Shown piece by piece: positions 38,590 through 47,064 of a stretch of 64,000 bases of DNA. The stretch comes from Rhodothermus profundi. Its GTDB lineage: Bacteria > Bacteroidota > Rhodothermia > Rhodothermales > Rhodothermaceae. The stretch is taken from NCBI RefSeq assembly GCF_900142415.1, contig NZ_FRAU01000001.1:737246-801245 (forward strand). The letters are read 5' to 3'. The position numbers and the translations under genes are program-made. How positions within the stretch are numbered: position 1 is the stretch's first letter; each line of letters opens with the position of its first letter. The notes below the pieces were generated by a model that worked only from the letters and a program-made list of their open reading frames with translations, made no database searches and was not told where the DNA came from.

Positions 38590-39162
38590 ATGGAGCCAAT
38601 TGTTAATCGTGTAGCTCAGAGCGACATCGTTGTTTACAACCTGGAAGCTCTCTGGGATGGGCATCCGATTGTGGAGCTGGACCTGGCTCCTTTTCTAGAG
38701 GAAGGCCTGATCTTACGTGAAAAACCGTTTCGTCAGCAGGTGCAAGCGCACGACTGGTCGCAGTATGCCGATCAGCATGTGGCGATCTACTGCTCGACGG
38801 AGGCGATCGTCCCCATCTGGGCCTACATGCTGGTTGCCACCAGATTGCACGGTATTGCCCGTTCGGTGGCTTTTGGACGGCGGGACGATCTGCTGCGCAA
38901 TTATTTCGTCCGGGCCCTGGAACGCGAAGACTGGTCAGCGTATCGGGATCGCATTGTAGTGGTCAAGGGGTGTGCCAGTCGGGTTGTACCGGTCGATGCC
39001 TATGTGCAGGCGGTGCATCACCTCCAGCAGGTGGCCCGCAAGGTGATGTACGGCGAGCCCTGCTCGTCGGTCCCGCTCTGGCGACGGCCGGAAGCGCGTT
39101 CTCAGCCTACAGCCCGAGCCGTGCGCCCAGCCCTGCCCGACAGGGGGACATCGCTCAGTTAA
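38590..39162 (+). CDS. DUF2480 family protein
   Basis: A cytoplasmic protein of about 190 residues recognised as DUF2480, a family nearly confined to Bacteroidetes and relatives. Landmarks are EEGLILREKPFRQQVQ near residue 37, HDWSQYAD near 54, VPIWAYMLVATRL near 77, VVVKGCASRVVP near 125, and MYGEPCSSVPLWRRP near 158. ATG 38590 is preferred, and a TTG at 38581 is the alternative. The tail after residue 165 is basic and unconserved. It follows the cysteine desulfurase gene closely, so co-transcription is likely. The conserved CGS/C and EPCS cysteines make a link to sulfur or Fe-S work tempting but unproved. Confidence 0.85.
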   Translation: MEPIVNRVAQSDIVVYNLEALWDGHPIVELDLAPFLEEGLILREKPFRQQVQAHDWSQYADQHVAIYCSTEAIVPIWAYMLVATRLHGIARSVAFGRRDDLLRNYFVRALEREDWSAYRDRIVVVKGCASRVVPVDAYVQAVHHLQQVARKVMYGEPCSSVPLWRRPEARSQPTARAVRPALPDRGTSLS

Positions 39163-39727
39163 TGAAGGCCCGCTTCAGGTCGCTCCACGAAGGCACGTCG
39201 CCCTGCTGGCGATCGGTCCAGCGTTCCAGTGCCCAGAGTCCGCTAGGTTGCTGCGTAATTTCCCAGATCAGCCGCCCTTCGACAATAGTCGGAGCGTCTG
39301 GATGCGTGTGGGGTACCGTGAGCCGGTAGGATGCCTCCAGTACATAACGACGCTCGCTGTCGAAGCTGGCTCGCTCGTTGGAGAGCTGTAGCTGCGGCGT
39401 TGCCGAAGGAGACACGGCCGCTACCATGGCCGTGAAGTACTGCTCTTCCCGCGCCCGATTCCAGCCAGCCCATAGCGCCGGGTCGCGGCTCTGCGCCGTA
39501 GCGGTCGGGATAAACGTAAACGGCTCCGCCAGCGAGCGCACATAGTTGCCCGCATTCTGCTCCGCAATAGCGGCCTGCAGATTCTGCACCACGCGTTCTG
39601 GCGTATCGGGTTGCAGAAACGTACCGCTTTCTGCCACAGGTGCCTCAGGCTCACGCGGCGCAAACAGATCGCACCCGAGCAATCCTACCAGTACCAGCAG
39701 CCAGCTATGCCGCAGTCTTTCGCGCAT
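39155..39727 (-). CDS. Hypothetical lipoprotein, possible NTF2-like fold
   Basis: A 190-residue exported protein of unknown function. A short type II signal is clear (SWLLVLVGLLGC, Cys near residue 19). After a Pro/Glu-rich linker the domain begins TPERVVQNLQAAIAEQNAGNYVRSLAEPFTF, which resembles the opening helices of NTF2/SnoaL-like proteins, followed by beta-strand-like segments (YVLEASYRLTV, GRLIWEIT) ending in WALERWTD. The start lies inside the methyltransferase gene (22-base overlap), so the two are coupled. Its 3' end overlaps the convergent DUF2480 gene by eight bases. Confidence 0.75.
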   Translation of the reverse strand: MRERLRHSWLLVLVGLLGCDLFAPREPEAPVAESGTFLQPDTPERVVQNLQAAIAEQNAGNYVRSLAEPFTFIPTATAQSRDPALWAGWNRAREEQYFTAMVAAVSPSATPQLQLSNERASFDSERRYVLEASYRLTVPHTHPDAPTIVEGRLIWEITQQPSGLWALERWTDRQQGDVPSWSDLKRAFIN

Positions 39728-40445
39728 ACAGAATCAGCCGTGGACTGTCCGGCGTAAAGGGCCCTCCTGCATAGTCGCCTCGCGTCGCTTCCAGCGTCAA
39801 GCCAGCGGCTCGGTAAAGCTGTTGAAAATCTTCGAGGCGAAGCAGGCGGACCGACTCGTAAAAAATCTGCTCCTGTCCATCCCGGCGCAGGCGAATGCGC
39901 TTGTTGACCCGTCCGTTTTCGATCCAGCGTTCCTGAATGACTTCAATGCCGCTGCGTTGCTCCTGATCGCGAGGGACCAGATAGCGCTGCACATAGTCCG
40001 CGTTCAGGAAATCCTGGACCAGCCAGCCGCCAGGCCGCAGCGCCGTTGCCATAGCCCGAATAGCCCGAAAGTGATCCGCGTCTTCTTCGAAAAAGCCGAA
40101 GGCGGTAAACAGATTAACGACGCCGTCGAAGCAGGCCTGGCAGAACGGATTGCGCATATCGTGCCGGACGAAGCGGACGTTTGACAGGCCTTCGGCTGCG
40201 GCACGCGCCTGTGCAATCTGGAGCGCGCGCTCAGCGACATCGATGCCGGTCACCCGGTAGCCGCGTCGCGCCAGCACGCGGGCGTGGCGCCCACGCCCAC
40301 ACCCTACGTCCAGAATTTCACTTCCCGGTGCGGGTTGCGCCAACTGCTCGATCAGGTCCACCACCTGCTCGGCTTCGCGTTCGTCGCGTCGGTGATAGAC
40401 CAGCTCGTATTCATCCTGGTTGAACCAGTCTTCGTACCAGCTCAT
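39705..40445 (-). CDS. Class I SAM-dependent methyltransferase
   Basis: A 246-residue methyltransferase with the seven-strand Rossmann-type fold. Motif I is EILDVGCGRGRHARVLARRG near residue 41, the acidic residue that holds the ribose hydroxyls is in GIDVAERALQ near 65, and the motif post-II block NLFTAFGFFEEDADHFRAI near 110 is typical of a broad unclassified group. The target is unknown. It lies seven bases after the ispH gene on the same strand and overlaps the downstream lipoprotein gene. Confidence 0.88.
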   Translation of the reverse strand: MSWYEDWFNQDEYELVYHRRDEREAEQVVDLIEQLAQPAPGSEILDVGCGRGRHARVLARRGYRVTGIDVAERALQIAQARAAAEGLSNVRFVRHDMRNPFCQACFDGVVNLFTAFGFFEEDADHFRAIRAMATALRPGGWLVQDFLNADYVQRYLVPRDQEQRSGIEVIQERWIENGRVNKRIRLRRDGQEQIFYESVRLLRLEDFQQLYRAAGLTLEATRGDYAGGPFTPDSPRLILYARKTAA

Positions 40446-40451
40446 GCAGGG

Positions 40452-41687
40452 TCAGACCAGAGCTTCCAGATAAGGAGCCAGCACTTCGTCTACCGGCCGC
40501 ACCGGCTCAAACCACGTCAGCACACGCTGCAACACGGCTTCCAGCAGGGCATCCGGGCACGAGGCCCCGGCGGTCAGTACAATATCGACCGGCCGATGCA
40601 CCGGCAGCCAGTTTTCGGATTCTCGAACGGTGCCCGCCTCCAGGTCGTAATGCCGGATGCGCTCGGGCGAAAGCAGCTCTTCCGGTCCTTTGACGAAGTA
40701 GGTGGGCATGCGCGCTGCGCACAGCTCCACCAGATGGCTTGTGTTCGAGGAGTTGTAGCCGCCTACAACCAGCGCCAGATCGCCGCCCGATTCGATGAGC
40801 GCCCGCGTGGCTTGCTGGTTTTCGTGCGTGGCATAGCAGAGCGTGTCGCTCGTGTCGGCAAAATGTTCGTGCAGATTTTCCAGGCCATACCGGTCGATCA
40901 TTGCCTGACGCAGCAGGTCCGCAATGGCCTGCGTTTCCGTGGCCAGCATGGTGGTCTGGTTGACCACCCCAATGCGCTCCAGATCGCGTTCTGGATCAAA
41001 CCCCTCCGAATAACGATCATGAAACCGTTCGTAAAAAAAGAAGCGATCCGCCTCACCTCGAATGACACGCGCCAGGTCGGTGGCCTCTTCCAGATCGCGC
41101 ACCACCACTACCGGTGCCTCGCGCGCTGCGCGTGCAAACGTTGCGCGCGTCTCTTCATGATAGCGTTTGCCGTGGATCACAATTGTATAGCCACGCTGGC
41201 CAAGCTGGCTGCTGCGTTTCCAGACCTTTTCAACAAACGGGCAGGTTGTGTCGTAGCGGCGCACGTCCACGCCTCGGGCAGCCAGTTCGGCTTCGATTTC
41301 AGGGGTTGTGCCAAAGGCAGGAATGATCACGATATCGTCAGACCGGAGCACGTCGAACGGAATGAGCTGCTCGCCTCGGGTTGTTCGCAGAAAACGCACG
41401 CCGCGCTGCTCCAGATCGCGGTTGACGTGAGGATTATGAATCATCTCCGAGAGCAGGAAAATCCGTCGGCCCGGATTTTCCTCCAGCGCCCGGTAGGCAA
41501 TCTCGACGGCCTGCTCCACCCCGTAGCAAAATCCGAAATGCCGTGCTAGCTTGAAACGGACCGGTCCAAAGTCCAGTACCGTCGGCGAAAAGTCTTTCTT
41601 GCGCGGATCCTGGCGGCGACGCGCCTCCTTGACGCGCGAGATGATCGGACTGCGATAAAAAACAGGGATGTCAAACTGCCGGGGCAT
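40452..41687 (-). CDS. ispH: 4-hydroxy-3-methylbut-2-enyl diphosphate reductase, long form
   Basis: Last enzyme of the methylerythritol phosphate pathway. An Fe-S enzyme, it makes IPP and DMAPP from HMBPP. From ATG 41687 (MPRQFDIPVFY) it has 411 residues, against about 310 in E. coli. The added length is mainly N-terminal. The three cluster cysteines are in FGFCYGVEQAVE, DTTCPFVEK and GASCPDALLE, and the conserved TDDxxC-type loop and the ETQAIADLL segment are present. A first ATG at 41714 is possible but shows no better ribosome site. It precedes the methyltransferase gene by six bases. The other MEP enzymes are not in the window. Confidence 0.93.
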   Translation of the reverse strand: MPRQFDIPVFYRSPIISRVKEARRRQDPRKKDFSPTVLDFGPVRFKLARHFGFCYGVEQAVEIAYRALEENPGRRIFLLSEMIHNPHVNRDLEQRGVRFLRTTRGEQLIPFDVLRSDDIVIIPAFGTTPEIEAELAARGVDVRRYDTTCPFVEKVWKRSSQLGQRGYTIVIHGKRYHEETRATFARAAREAPVVVVRDLEEATDLARVIRGEADRFFFYERFHDRYSEGFDPERDLERIGVVNQTTMLATETQAIADLLRQAMIDRYGLENLHEHFADTSDTLCYATHENQQATRALIESGGDLALVVGGYNSSNTSHLVELCAARMPTYFVKGPEELLSPERIRHYDLEAGTVRESENWLPVHRPVDIVLTAGASCPDALLEAVLQRVLTWFEPVRPVDEVLAPYLEALV

Positions 41688-41753
41688 AGCGCTTGCAGGA
41701 TGCCAGCTCCACATGTTTTGGTCTAACGCCCCGTCTGCCAGGACGGTTCGGCC

Positions 41754-42884
41754 TCATAACCGGCGGCTGACGCGCGGCAGCATTTCGGCCATCCAGCTTC
41801 GATAGCGCCCTTCCAGAATGGCCCGGCGGGCCTCTCGCATGAGCCACAGATAAAAACTCAAATTCTGAAGCGTCGCAAGGTGCAGCCCCAGAATTTCACC
41901 TGCCTGAAAGAGATGCCGCACATACGCTTTTGTAAAAGTCTGCGAAACGTAGCTGTCCAGTCCGGGATCCAGCGGTGAAAAATCGGTCCGCCACTTTCGG
42001 TTGCGGATGTTCAGGATTCCTTCTGTTGTGAAGAGGGTGCCGTTGCGCCCGTTCCGAGTGGGCATCACGCAATCAAACAGATCCACGCCGCGCGCAATAT
42101 TCTCCAGCAGATTAGCAGGCGTACCGACCCCCATCAGGTAACGCGGCCGCTCTACCGGAAGAATTTCGGTGACGACTTCGACCATTTCGTACATGCGCTC
42201 GGCAGGCTCCCCCACCGAAAGCCCGCCGATGGCATAGCCGGGAAAATTCATGTCCACCAGCGCACGAGCTGAAGCCCGCCGAAGCGCCGGGAAGACTCCT
42301 CCCTGCACAATCGCAAACAGGGCCTGTTCGTAGCCATAAAGCGGCCGGGTTGCTTCAAAGCGCCGTTTGCTACGCTCGGCCCAGCGGAGCGTCAGTTCGT
42401 GCGCCCGACGTGCTGCTTCCAGGGAAGCATCGCCTGGCGGACACTCGTCCAGCACCATCATAATGTCAGCCCCGATCACCCGCTGGTAATCCACAACCCC
42501 TTCGGGGGTAAACAGATGGCGGGAACCGTCCAGGTGGCTCTGAAACCAGACGCCTTCTTCCGTCAGCTTGCGAAGGGCCGCCAGCGAAAAGACCTGGAAC
42601 CCTCCCGAATCGGTCAGGATGGGACCGTCCCAGCCCATGAAGCGGTGCAGACCGCCGGCCTGCCGCAGCACCTCCAGACCGGGTCGCAGGTAGAGATGGT
42701 ACGTATTGCCCAGGATGATCTGCGCTCCTATGTCCTGGCGTAGCTCCCGGGGACCGACCGCCTTCACGCTACCGACCGTGCCCACCGGCATGAACATGGG
42801 CGTCTCAACCACGCCATGCGGCGTTTCGAGCCGTCCGGCCCGCGCCCGCGTTTCGGAATCGACGTATTCCAGGGTGAATCGCAT
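41754..42884 (-). CDS. tgt: Queuine tRNA-ribosyltransferase
   Basis: Exchanges guanine 34 for preQ1 in tRNAs with GUN anticodons. Seen: 376 residues, with the catalytic Asp in LTDSGGFQVFSL (about residue 92), MVLDECPPG near 144, GGLSVGEP near 215, and the nucleophile region FDCVMPTRNGRNG near 265. In most bacterial Tgt proteins a Cys-x-Cys-xx-Cys plus His site holds zinc near residue 305. Here that stretch is GLDSYVSQTFTKAY with no cysteine. From memory Bacteroidetes homologues show the same loss, so this is likely a clade trait and not damage. It lies within a left-reading series of housekeeping genes. Confidence 0.95.
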   Translation of the reverse strand: MRFTLEYVDSETRARAGRLETPHGVVETPMFMPVGTVGSVKAVGPRELRQDIGAQIILGNTYHLYLRPGLEVLRQAGGLHRFMGWDGPILTDSGGFQVFSLAALRKLTEEGVWFQSHLDGSRHLFTPEGVVDYQRVIGADIMMVLDECPPGDASLEAARRAHELTLRWAERSKRRFEATRPLYGYEQALFAIVQGGVFPALRRASARALVDMNFPGYAIGGLSVGEPAERMYEMVEVVTEILPVERPRYLMGVGTPANLLENIARGVDLFDCVMPTRNGRNGTLFTTEGILNIRNRKWRTDFSPLDPGLDSYVSQTFTKAYVRHLFQAGEILGLHLATLQNLSFYLWLMREARRAILEGRYRSWMAEMLPRVSRRL

Positions 42885-42992
42885 GGGACTTCTGCACGTC
42901 TGCGGCGGCCTTCCACGCCGTCTGCCGTGTCAGGATCCACGTGAGCCTTCTCTCCCCCGACGCCTCGTCATCTCCTTCCAGACATGGGGCGG

Positions 42993-43289
42993 CTATGCGT
43001 CGCTGCGTTCCGCCACACGTTGCTGCACGCGATCGGCCCAGGCAGCCAGCGCGGCGCGGGCTTCGGCATCAAGCTCCGTGCGCAATGCCCGCTGCAACCG
43101 GGGAAAGGCTTTTTTCAGGTTCCAGCAGGCAGGACGCGGACACAGGTAGGCTCCTCGGCCGGGCTTCTTCTGCTCGGGGTCCAGCTCGACGCGACCGTCC
43201 GGCCGCCGCACAATGCGCACCAGCTCGTGTTTGGGGCGCCTCGTGCGGCAGACTACGCAGGAGCGGATGGGTACGTGCTTTTCGGCCAT
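42993..43289 (-). CDS. YlxR-family (DUF448) RNA-binding protein
   Basis: A 98-residue RNA-binding protein. The YlxR fold signature is complete: RSCVVCRTRRPKHELVRIVR at residues 8-27 and GRGAYLCPRPACW near 45-57. The basic surface is consistent with RNA contact; in Bacillus the protein is reported to interact with RNase P. YlxR normally sits between nusA and infB, but neither is here: it lies between tgt (110 bases downstream) and the AI-2E family transporter gene (six bases upstream). The C-terminal 40 residues form an Ala/Arg-rich helix not typical of the short family members. Confidence 0.88.
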   Translation of the reverse strand: MAEKHVPIRSCVVCRTRRPKHELVRIVRRPDGRVELDPEQKKPGRGAYLCPRPACWNLKKAFPRLQRALRTELDAEARAALAAWADRVQQRVAERSDA

Positions 43290-43294
43290 AACCC

Positions 43295-44563
43295 CTATTC
43301 AGCCACGCTGGTAGCTTCAGAAGGAGTCGAAACGGCCAGCTTCTCGCGGGCTTCTCGGTAGCTCTGGTAGAAGCCCACCATGATGGCGGTGGTGGGCACG
43401 GCGATAAGCAGGCCGAAGGCGCCCAGGAAGTATCCAAATACGAACAGGGAGAGCAGAATCAACACCGGATGCAGCCCCACCTGGTGGCTCAGGATGTGCG
43501 GAGAAAGGACGCTGGCCTCAAGCAACCCCTGTCCGAGCAGCACGGCCGTTACAATGACCGCATCCAGCCAGGGAGGATCCCCAAAGAGCAAGGCGATCAG
43601 CAGGGCAATGATGTTGGTCAGCACAGCGCCCAGGTTGGGAATCAGGTTCAGCACGCCGGCCAGCAGACCAATCAGCAGGGCGAAGGGCACATCGAAAATC
43701 ACCAGCGCCACCGATACGTTGAAAGCGGCAATCAAGCTGATCAGAACCTGGCCGCGAAGATAATTGCCGACCACTGTGCCAGCGTACATCAGATAGTCGC
43801 GACGTCCGTTGTGCTTCGGGAATAGATTGATGAGCGCCTGGCTCAGCCGCGGATAGTCCTTCAGGGTATAGAAGATTAACATGGGCAGGATCGCCAGCAC
43901 CGTCAGAACCCCCAGCAACGAACCAATAGACTGCGCCAGCGCAGCTAGCGTCCCGGGCAGTTTCTCCGTCAGCGTATTGAGCTGCGCCTGCAAAAACGCT
44001 GTCAGTTGCTGAATCAGCGCCTGGCGATCAAACGGCAGCACTTCTTCAAGCCGATCCAACAGCGGGCTTTCATGCAGCCATTGCCGCAGTTGCGCCATGC
44101 TGTCCAGCAACTGACGCAAGAGTTCGATTAACTGGCCGACAATGGCCGGTACCAGCCAGAGCAGCATCGCGCCAATTACCCCGACCACCAGGATCGTAAC
44201 CGCCCAGGCCGAGACCCACCGGGGCACGCTCAGCCGGCGCTCCAGCAAATCGACCAGCGGATTGGTCAGGTACGCCAGCAGATAGGCCACGACAAATGGC
44301 AGCAAAACGCTCTGCAATTGGCTTAGCACCCAGAATAGCAACAGAAAGCCGCCCGAACGTAGCAGGGCCCGAACGGATCGATAGCGCCGCAGCGGCCAGA
44401 GCAGGATCAGCGCGGCCATGGCGATCAGCAACGGATTGAGAAACTCGCGCAGCTCATAGAGCAACGCCAGAAACAGTGCCAGGCCGCCTCCCAGCAGGAG
44501 CGTCTCAAACGGCCCCAGCCGCGGTTCGTCTGAATCACTCGGTGTGAACTTGGGAGGTGTCAT
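43295..44563 (-). CDS. AI-2E family transporter (membrane protein, DUF20)
   Basis: A polytopic membrane protein of 422 residues, about eight hydrophobic helices. The central amphipathic and hydrophobic stretch (about residues 130-230) and the conserved GLLAGVLNLIPNLGAVLTNI block (about 320) identify the family, which includes putative AI-2 exporters and Na+/H+ antiporters. Function here is open. The C-terminal 25 residues are charged and cytoplasmic. It starts 11 bases after the MlaD gene and ends six bases before ylxR, in the same left-reading run. Confidence 0.88.
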   Translation of the reverse strand: MTPPKFTPSDSDEPRLGPFETLLLGGGLALFLALLYELREFLNPLLIAMAALILLWPLRRYRSVRALLRSGGFLLLFWVLSQLQSVLLPFVVAYLLAYLTNPLVDLLERRLSVPRWVSAWAVTILVVGVIGAMLLWLVPAIVGQLIELLRQLLDSMAQLRQWLHESPLLDRLEEVLPFDRQALIQQLTAFLQAQLNTLTEKLPGTLAALAQSIGSLLGVLTVLAILPMLIFYTLKDYPRLSQALINLFPKHNGRRDYLMYAGTVVGNYLRGQVLISLIAAFNVSVALVIFDVPFALLIGLLAGVLNLIPNLGAVLTNIIALLIALLFGDPPWLDAVIVTAVLLGQGLLEASVLSPHILSHQVGLHPVLILLSLFVFGYFLGAFGLLIAVPTTAIMVGFYQSYREAREKLAVSTPSEATSVAE

Positions 44564-44574
44564 ATAGCTACCCT

Positions 44575-45663
44575 TTAACGTCCGTTCGTGCTGCGCAACG
44601 AGTCGGCCAGGGCCGACAGACGAGTTTCCAGGGCTTTCAATCGGGCTTCGCGTTGTTGCAATTGTCGCTCCCAGGCGTCCAGCTCCCGCATGCGCGCCTG
44701 CAACTGCCGATAGGCCTGCTCAATTGCGCGTTCCCGGACCTCGAAGGGCGCTCGTTCCATGTACCCGCGTTCCTCAAAATACCGGCGGAAAAGCCAGTTA
44801 TGCTTGGCGGCTTCCATCAATTCGGCGAATCGGTAGGCGCCGAGCGCTCCCCAGTTGGCCGCATTCTCTGCCGCGCCGGTGATCGCTCGCAAATCAGAAG
44901 CCACCTGACGCAGCGTGTCGGCCGTGGCCAGCAGTCGTTCATACAACGCTGGATCGTTTAGCATGCGGGCCATGGTACCTTCTCCCTGGTCGATTTTGTT
45001 CAGGATCGACTGCACGCCCTGCGTCGCCTCTTCAGCCAGCGCCACCAGCGCTTCGGCATTGTTGGCCAGATTGTTCAGCACGCGCCGCGTTTCGTTCGTG
45101 GTAGCCACAAACTCGTTGTAGAGCGTCGGGTCATAGATCAGTTTACCCAGCGTCCCTTCCCCGGCCTGCACGTCGAGCATAATCTGCCGAAACGCATTGG
45201 CCGCATCCTCAAAGCGCTGCACCGAAGCCAGCGTTCGGTCTGTGATTTCAAACAGATCGAAGGGATCGACTCCCACAATCAGATCTCCCTCAGAGACCGG
45301 TTCTCCCTGAACGCCCGGTGGATTGACCAGCACTACAATCTGTTGACCAACCAGCCCTTCACTTTTAATCTGGGCCTGGGTTCGCGTATGGATGACCCGG
45401 CGGGCTTCCTCCTTGATCGCCATGGTCACTTCAATCTGCCCGCCCGGCTCTGGAGGTAACTGCACGGCCTCAACGCGGCCTACGTTCACCCCCTGAAACT
45501 GCACCGGTGCGCCGGGTACCAGTCCGGCCACCCGGTTAAAGCGCGCGCGCAGCAGGAACGTATCGCTCAAGAGAAACGAGCGATTTGCAATCGCAAACAA
45601 CGCGGCAACAAACAACGCGATGCCCGCCAGCGCCAGCAGTCCGACCCGTGCTTCCCGCGACAT
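44575..45663 (-). CDS. MlaD-family (MCE domain) lipid-transport protein
   Basis: A single-pass inner-membrane protein of 362 residues that carries the substrate-binding MCE domain of a phospholipid ABC system. Seen: TM helix at about 8-27 (VGLLALAGIALFVAALFAI), MCE domain at about 38-115 with the signature VPGAPVQFQGVNVGRVEAV, then a long helical region with heptad patterns that ends in a coiled coil (about 300-355, rich in Gln, Arg and Glu). It follows the MlaF-type ATPase gene after 60 bases. A MlaE permease gene, normally part of the cluster, is not seen here. Confidence 0.88.
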   Translation of the reverse strand: MSREARVGLLALAGIALFVAALFAIANRSFLLSDTFLLRARFNRVAGLVPGAPVQFQGVNVGRVEAVQLPPEPGGQIEVTMAIKEEARRVIHTRTQAQIKSEGLVGQQIVVLVNPPGVQGEPVSEGDLIVGVDPFDLFEITDRTLASVQRFEDAANAFRQIMLDVQAGEGTLGKLIYDPTLYNEFVATTNETRRVLNNLANNAEALVALAEEATQGVQSILNKIDQGEGTMARMLNDPALYERLLATADTLRQVASDLRAITGAAENAANWGALGAYRFAELMEAAKHNWLFRRYFEERGYMERAPFEVRERAIEQAYRQLQARMRELDAWERQLQQREARLKALETRLSALADSLRSTNGR

Positions 45664-45723
45664 GATGGTCCCTGGTTAGTGAATGATTGCCCAGAAAAAG
45701 CTGTGCCGCAAGGTTTGAATTCG

Positions 45724-46461
45724 TCAGGTTCCAAAGAAGTTGCGCAGCACCGGGTGATCAGACCGCCGCAGCTCGTCCAGGGTCCCACTCATCAGGATGC
45801 GCCCTTCGTGCAAGAAGTGAGCACGGTCGGCAATGATTTCCGCACAGAGCAGGTCGTGTGTGATGGCGATGGAGGTGATGCCCCGTTCATCGCGCAACCG
45901 CACGATCAGCTCCGAGACGGTCCGCACCGACACCGGATCCAGTCCGGTAGTTGGCTCATCATAAAGCAGCAGCTTTGGCTCCAGGATGATGGCCCGCGCC
46001 AGGGCAATCCGTTTGCGCTGTCCGCCCGAAAGTTCGGCTGGATACTGGGGCGCGGTATGGTACAATCCGACCCAATTGAGCGTCTCCAGAATGCGGTCCC
46101 GCCGTTCCGCTTGGCTAAGCGCTGTATGGCGTTCCAGCAAAAAATTCAGGTTTTCAAAGACGGTCATCGAGTCAAATAGCGCCCCACTCTGGAACAGATA
46201 GCCGATCGACAGGCGCAGGCGGTCGAGCGCTTCGCCCTCCAGCCGGTCCACCCGCTGCCCAAACACCCAGACGGCCCCGCGGTCGGGCACGAGCAGCCGT
46301 ACAATGTGCTTGAGCAGCACGCTCTTGCCCGTACCCGAGCCGCCCATGACCACCACCGAGGTGCCTTCCTCGACCTCCAGCGACAGTCCCCGCAACACCT
46401 CGCGCGCGCCAAAACGCTTGTGCACGTTGTGCAACGCTACGACAATCCCAGGCGACGACAT
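45724..46461 (-). CDS. MlaF-type ABC transporter ATP-binding protein
   Basis: Cytoplasmic ATPase of a lipid (Mla) or resistance-type ABC system. ATG 46461 (MSSPGIVVALHNVHKRFG) is chosen over the in-frame start at 46530, whose N-terminal 23 residues are not conserved. It has 245 residues. Walker A is GGSGTGKSVLL near residue 42, the signature is ELSGGQRKRIALARAI near 142, and Walker B LLYDEPTTGLDP is near 162. The RKRIALARA and DEPTTGLDPVS blocks are typical of Mla/Mkl-type ATPases. It heads the ATPase-MCE pair, and the ArsR regulator gene ends 172 bases upstream. Confidence 0.9.
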   Translation of the reverse strand: MSSPGIVVALHNVHKRFGAREVLRGLSLEVEEGTSVVVMGGSGTGKSVLLKHIVRLLVPDRGAVWVFGQRVDRLEGEALDRLRLSIGYLFQSGALFDSMTVFENLNFLLERHTALSQAERRDRILETLNWVGLYHTAPQYPAELSGGQRKRIALARAIILEPKLLLYDEPTTGLDPVSVRTVSELIVRLRDERGITSIAITHDLLCAEIIADRAHFLHEGRILMSGTLDELRRSDHPVLRNFFGT

Positions 46462-46633
46462 CGCTCCAGACGATTCAACGGCGGGTAAGGAGCTGCCTGA
46501 ACGTTTCTTCAGCCAAACGTTGGAGGGCAATATAAAGGAAGCAGGGAAAAAATTCGCAGCTTTGCTTTCCAGGCCCGGGCAGCATCCGCAGCCAGCCCTC
46601 CATTACCTCCTCAAAAGAAACGATTGCTTCCCT

Positions 46634-46987
46634 TCAGGCCACCTGAGGGGGCAAACCCGATTCAGGCGAAAAAGCGGGGCGAAGCTGGATCATAAGGAAA
46701 CGAAACGCCCGGTCCAGTTCCTGCAGCACTTCGGGACAAATGCGATAGTAGGAACGGGGTCCTTCTGCCTGGAAGGTAATCAGTCCTACTTCTCGCAGCG
46801 TGCGTAGATGCTGCGAAATCGTAGCCTGCGCCAGCGGCAGTTCCTCCACCAGCTCAAAGCAGGGCATGGTCCCGCGCTCAGCCAGCAATTTCAGGATAGC
46901 GATGCGCGCCGGATGGCCCAGCGCCCGCATTAGTGCTGCCATGCGCTCCTCGGGCGGCAGGAATCGTCTGGCTTCGTTTCGCGCCAT
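46634..46987 (-). CDS. ArsR-family winged-helix transcriptional regulator
   Basis: A small DNA-binding protein. ATG 46987 (MARNEARRFLPPEERM) is preferred over 47038 because the family domain starts soon after. It has 117 residues. The HTH core is MRALGHPARIAILKLLAERG followed by LPLAQATISQHLRTLREVGLI, with the wing around AEGPRSYYRI. The metal-type ELCVCDL motif is absent, so it is not a classic arsenic or cadmium sensor. The single Cys in GTMPCFELVEE could be redox-sensitive. It lies between the ABC exporter gene (77 bases upstream) and the Mla genes, so it might regulate either. Confidence 0.88.
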   Translation of the reverse strand: MARNEARRFLPPEERMAALMRALGHPARIAILKLLAERGTMPCFELVEELPLAQATISQHLRTLREVGLITFQAEGPRSYYRICPEVLQELDRAFRFLMIQLRPAFSPESGLPPQVA

Positions 46988-47064
46988 GTTTTTTCGATAA
47001 ATCGTTTTTCGCCGATAGGCAATGACACAAGGATACAAGCTCTGTTCCAGGAATACAAGATGGG

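Noticed and set aside
40284-41549. A 421-codon right-reading frame opposite ispH
   Set aside because: It is the antisense shadow of a clearly recognised ispH gene, with low-complexity composition and no family pattern.
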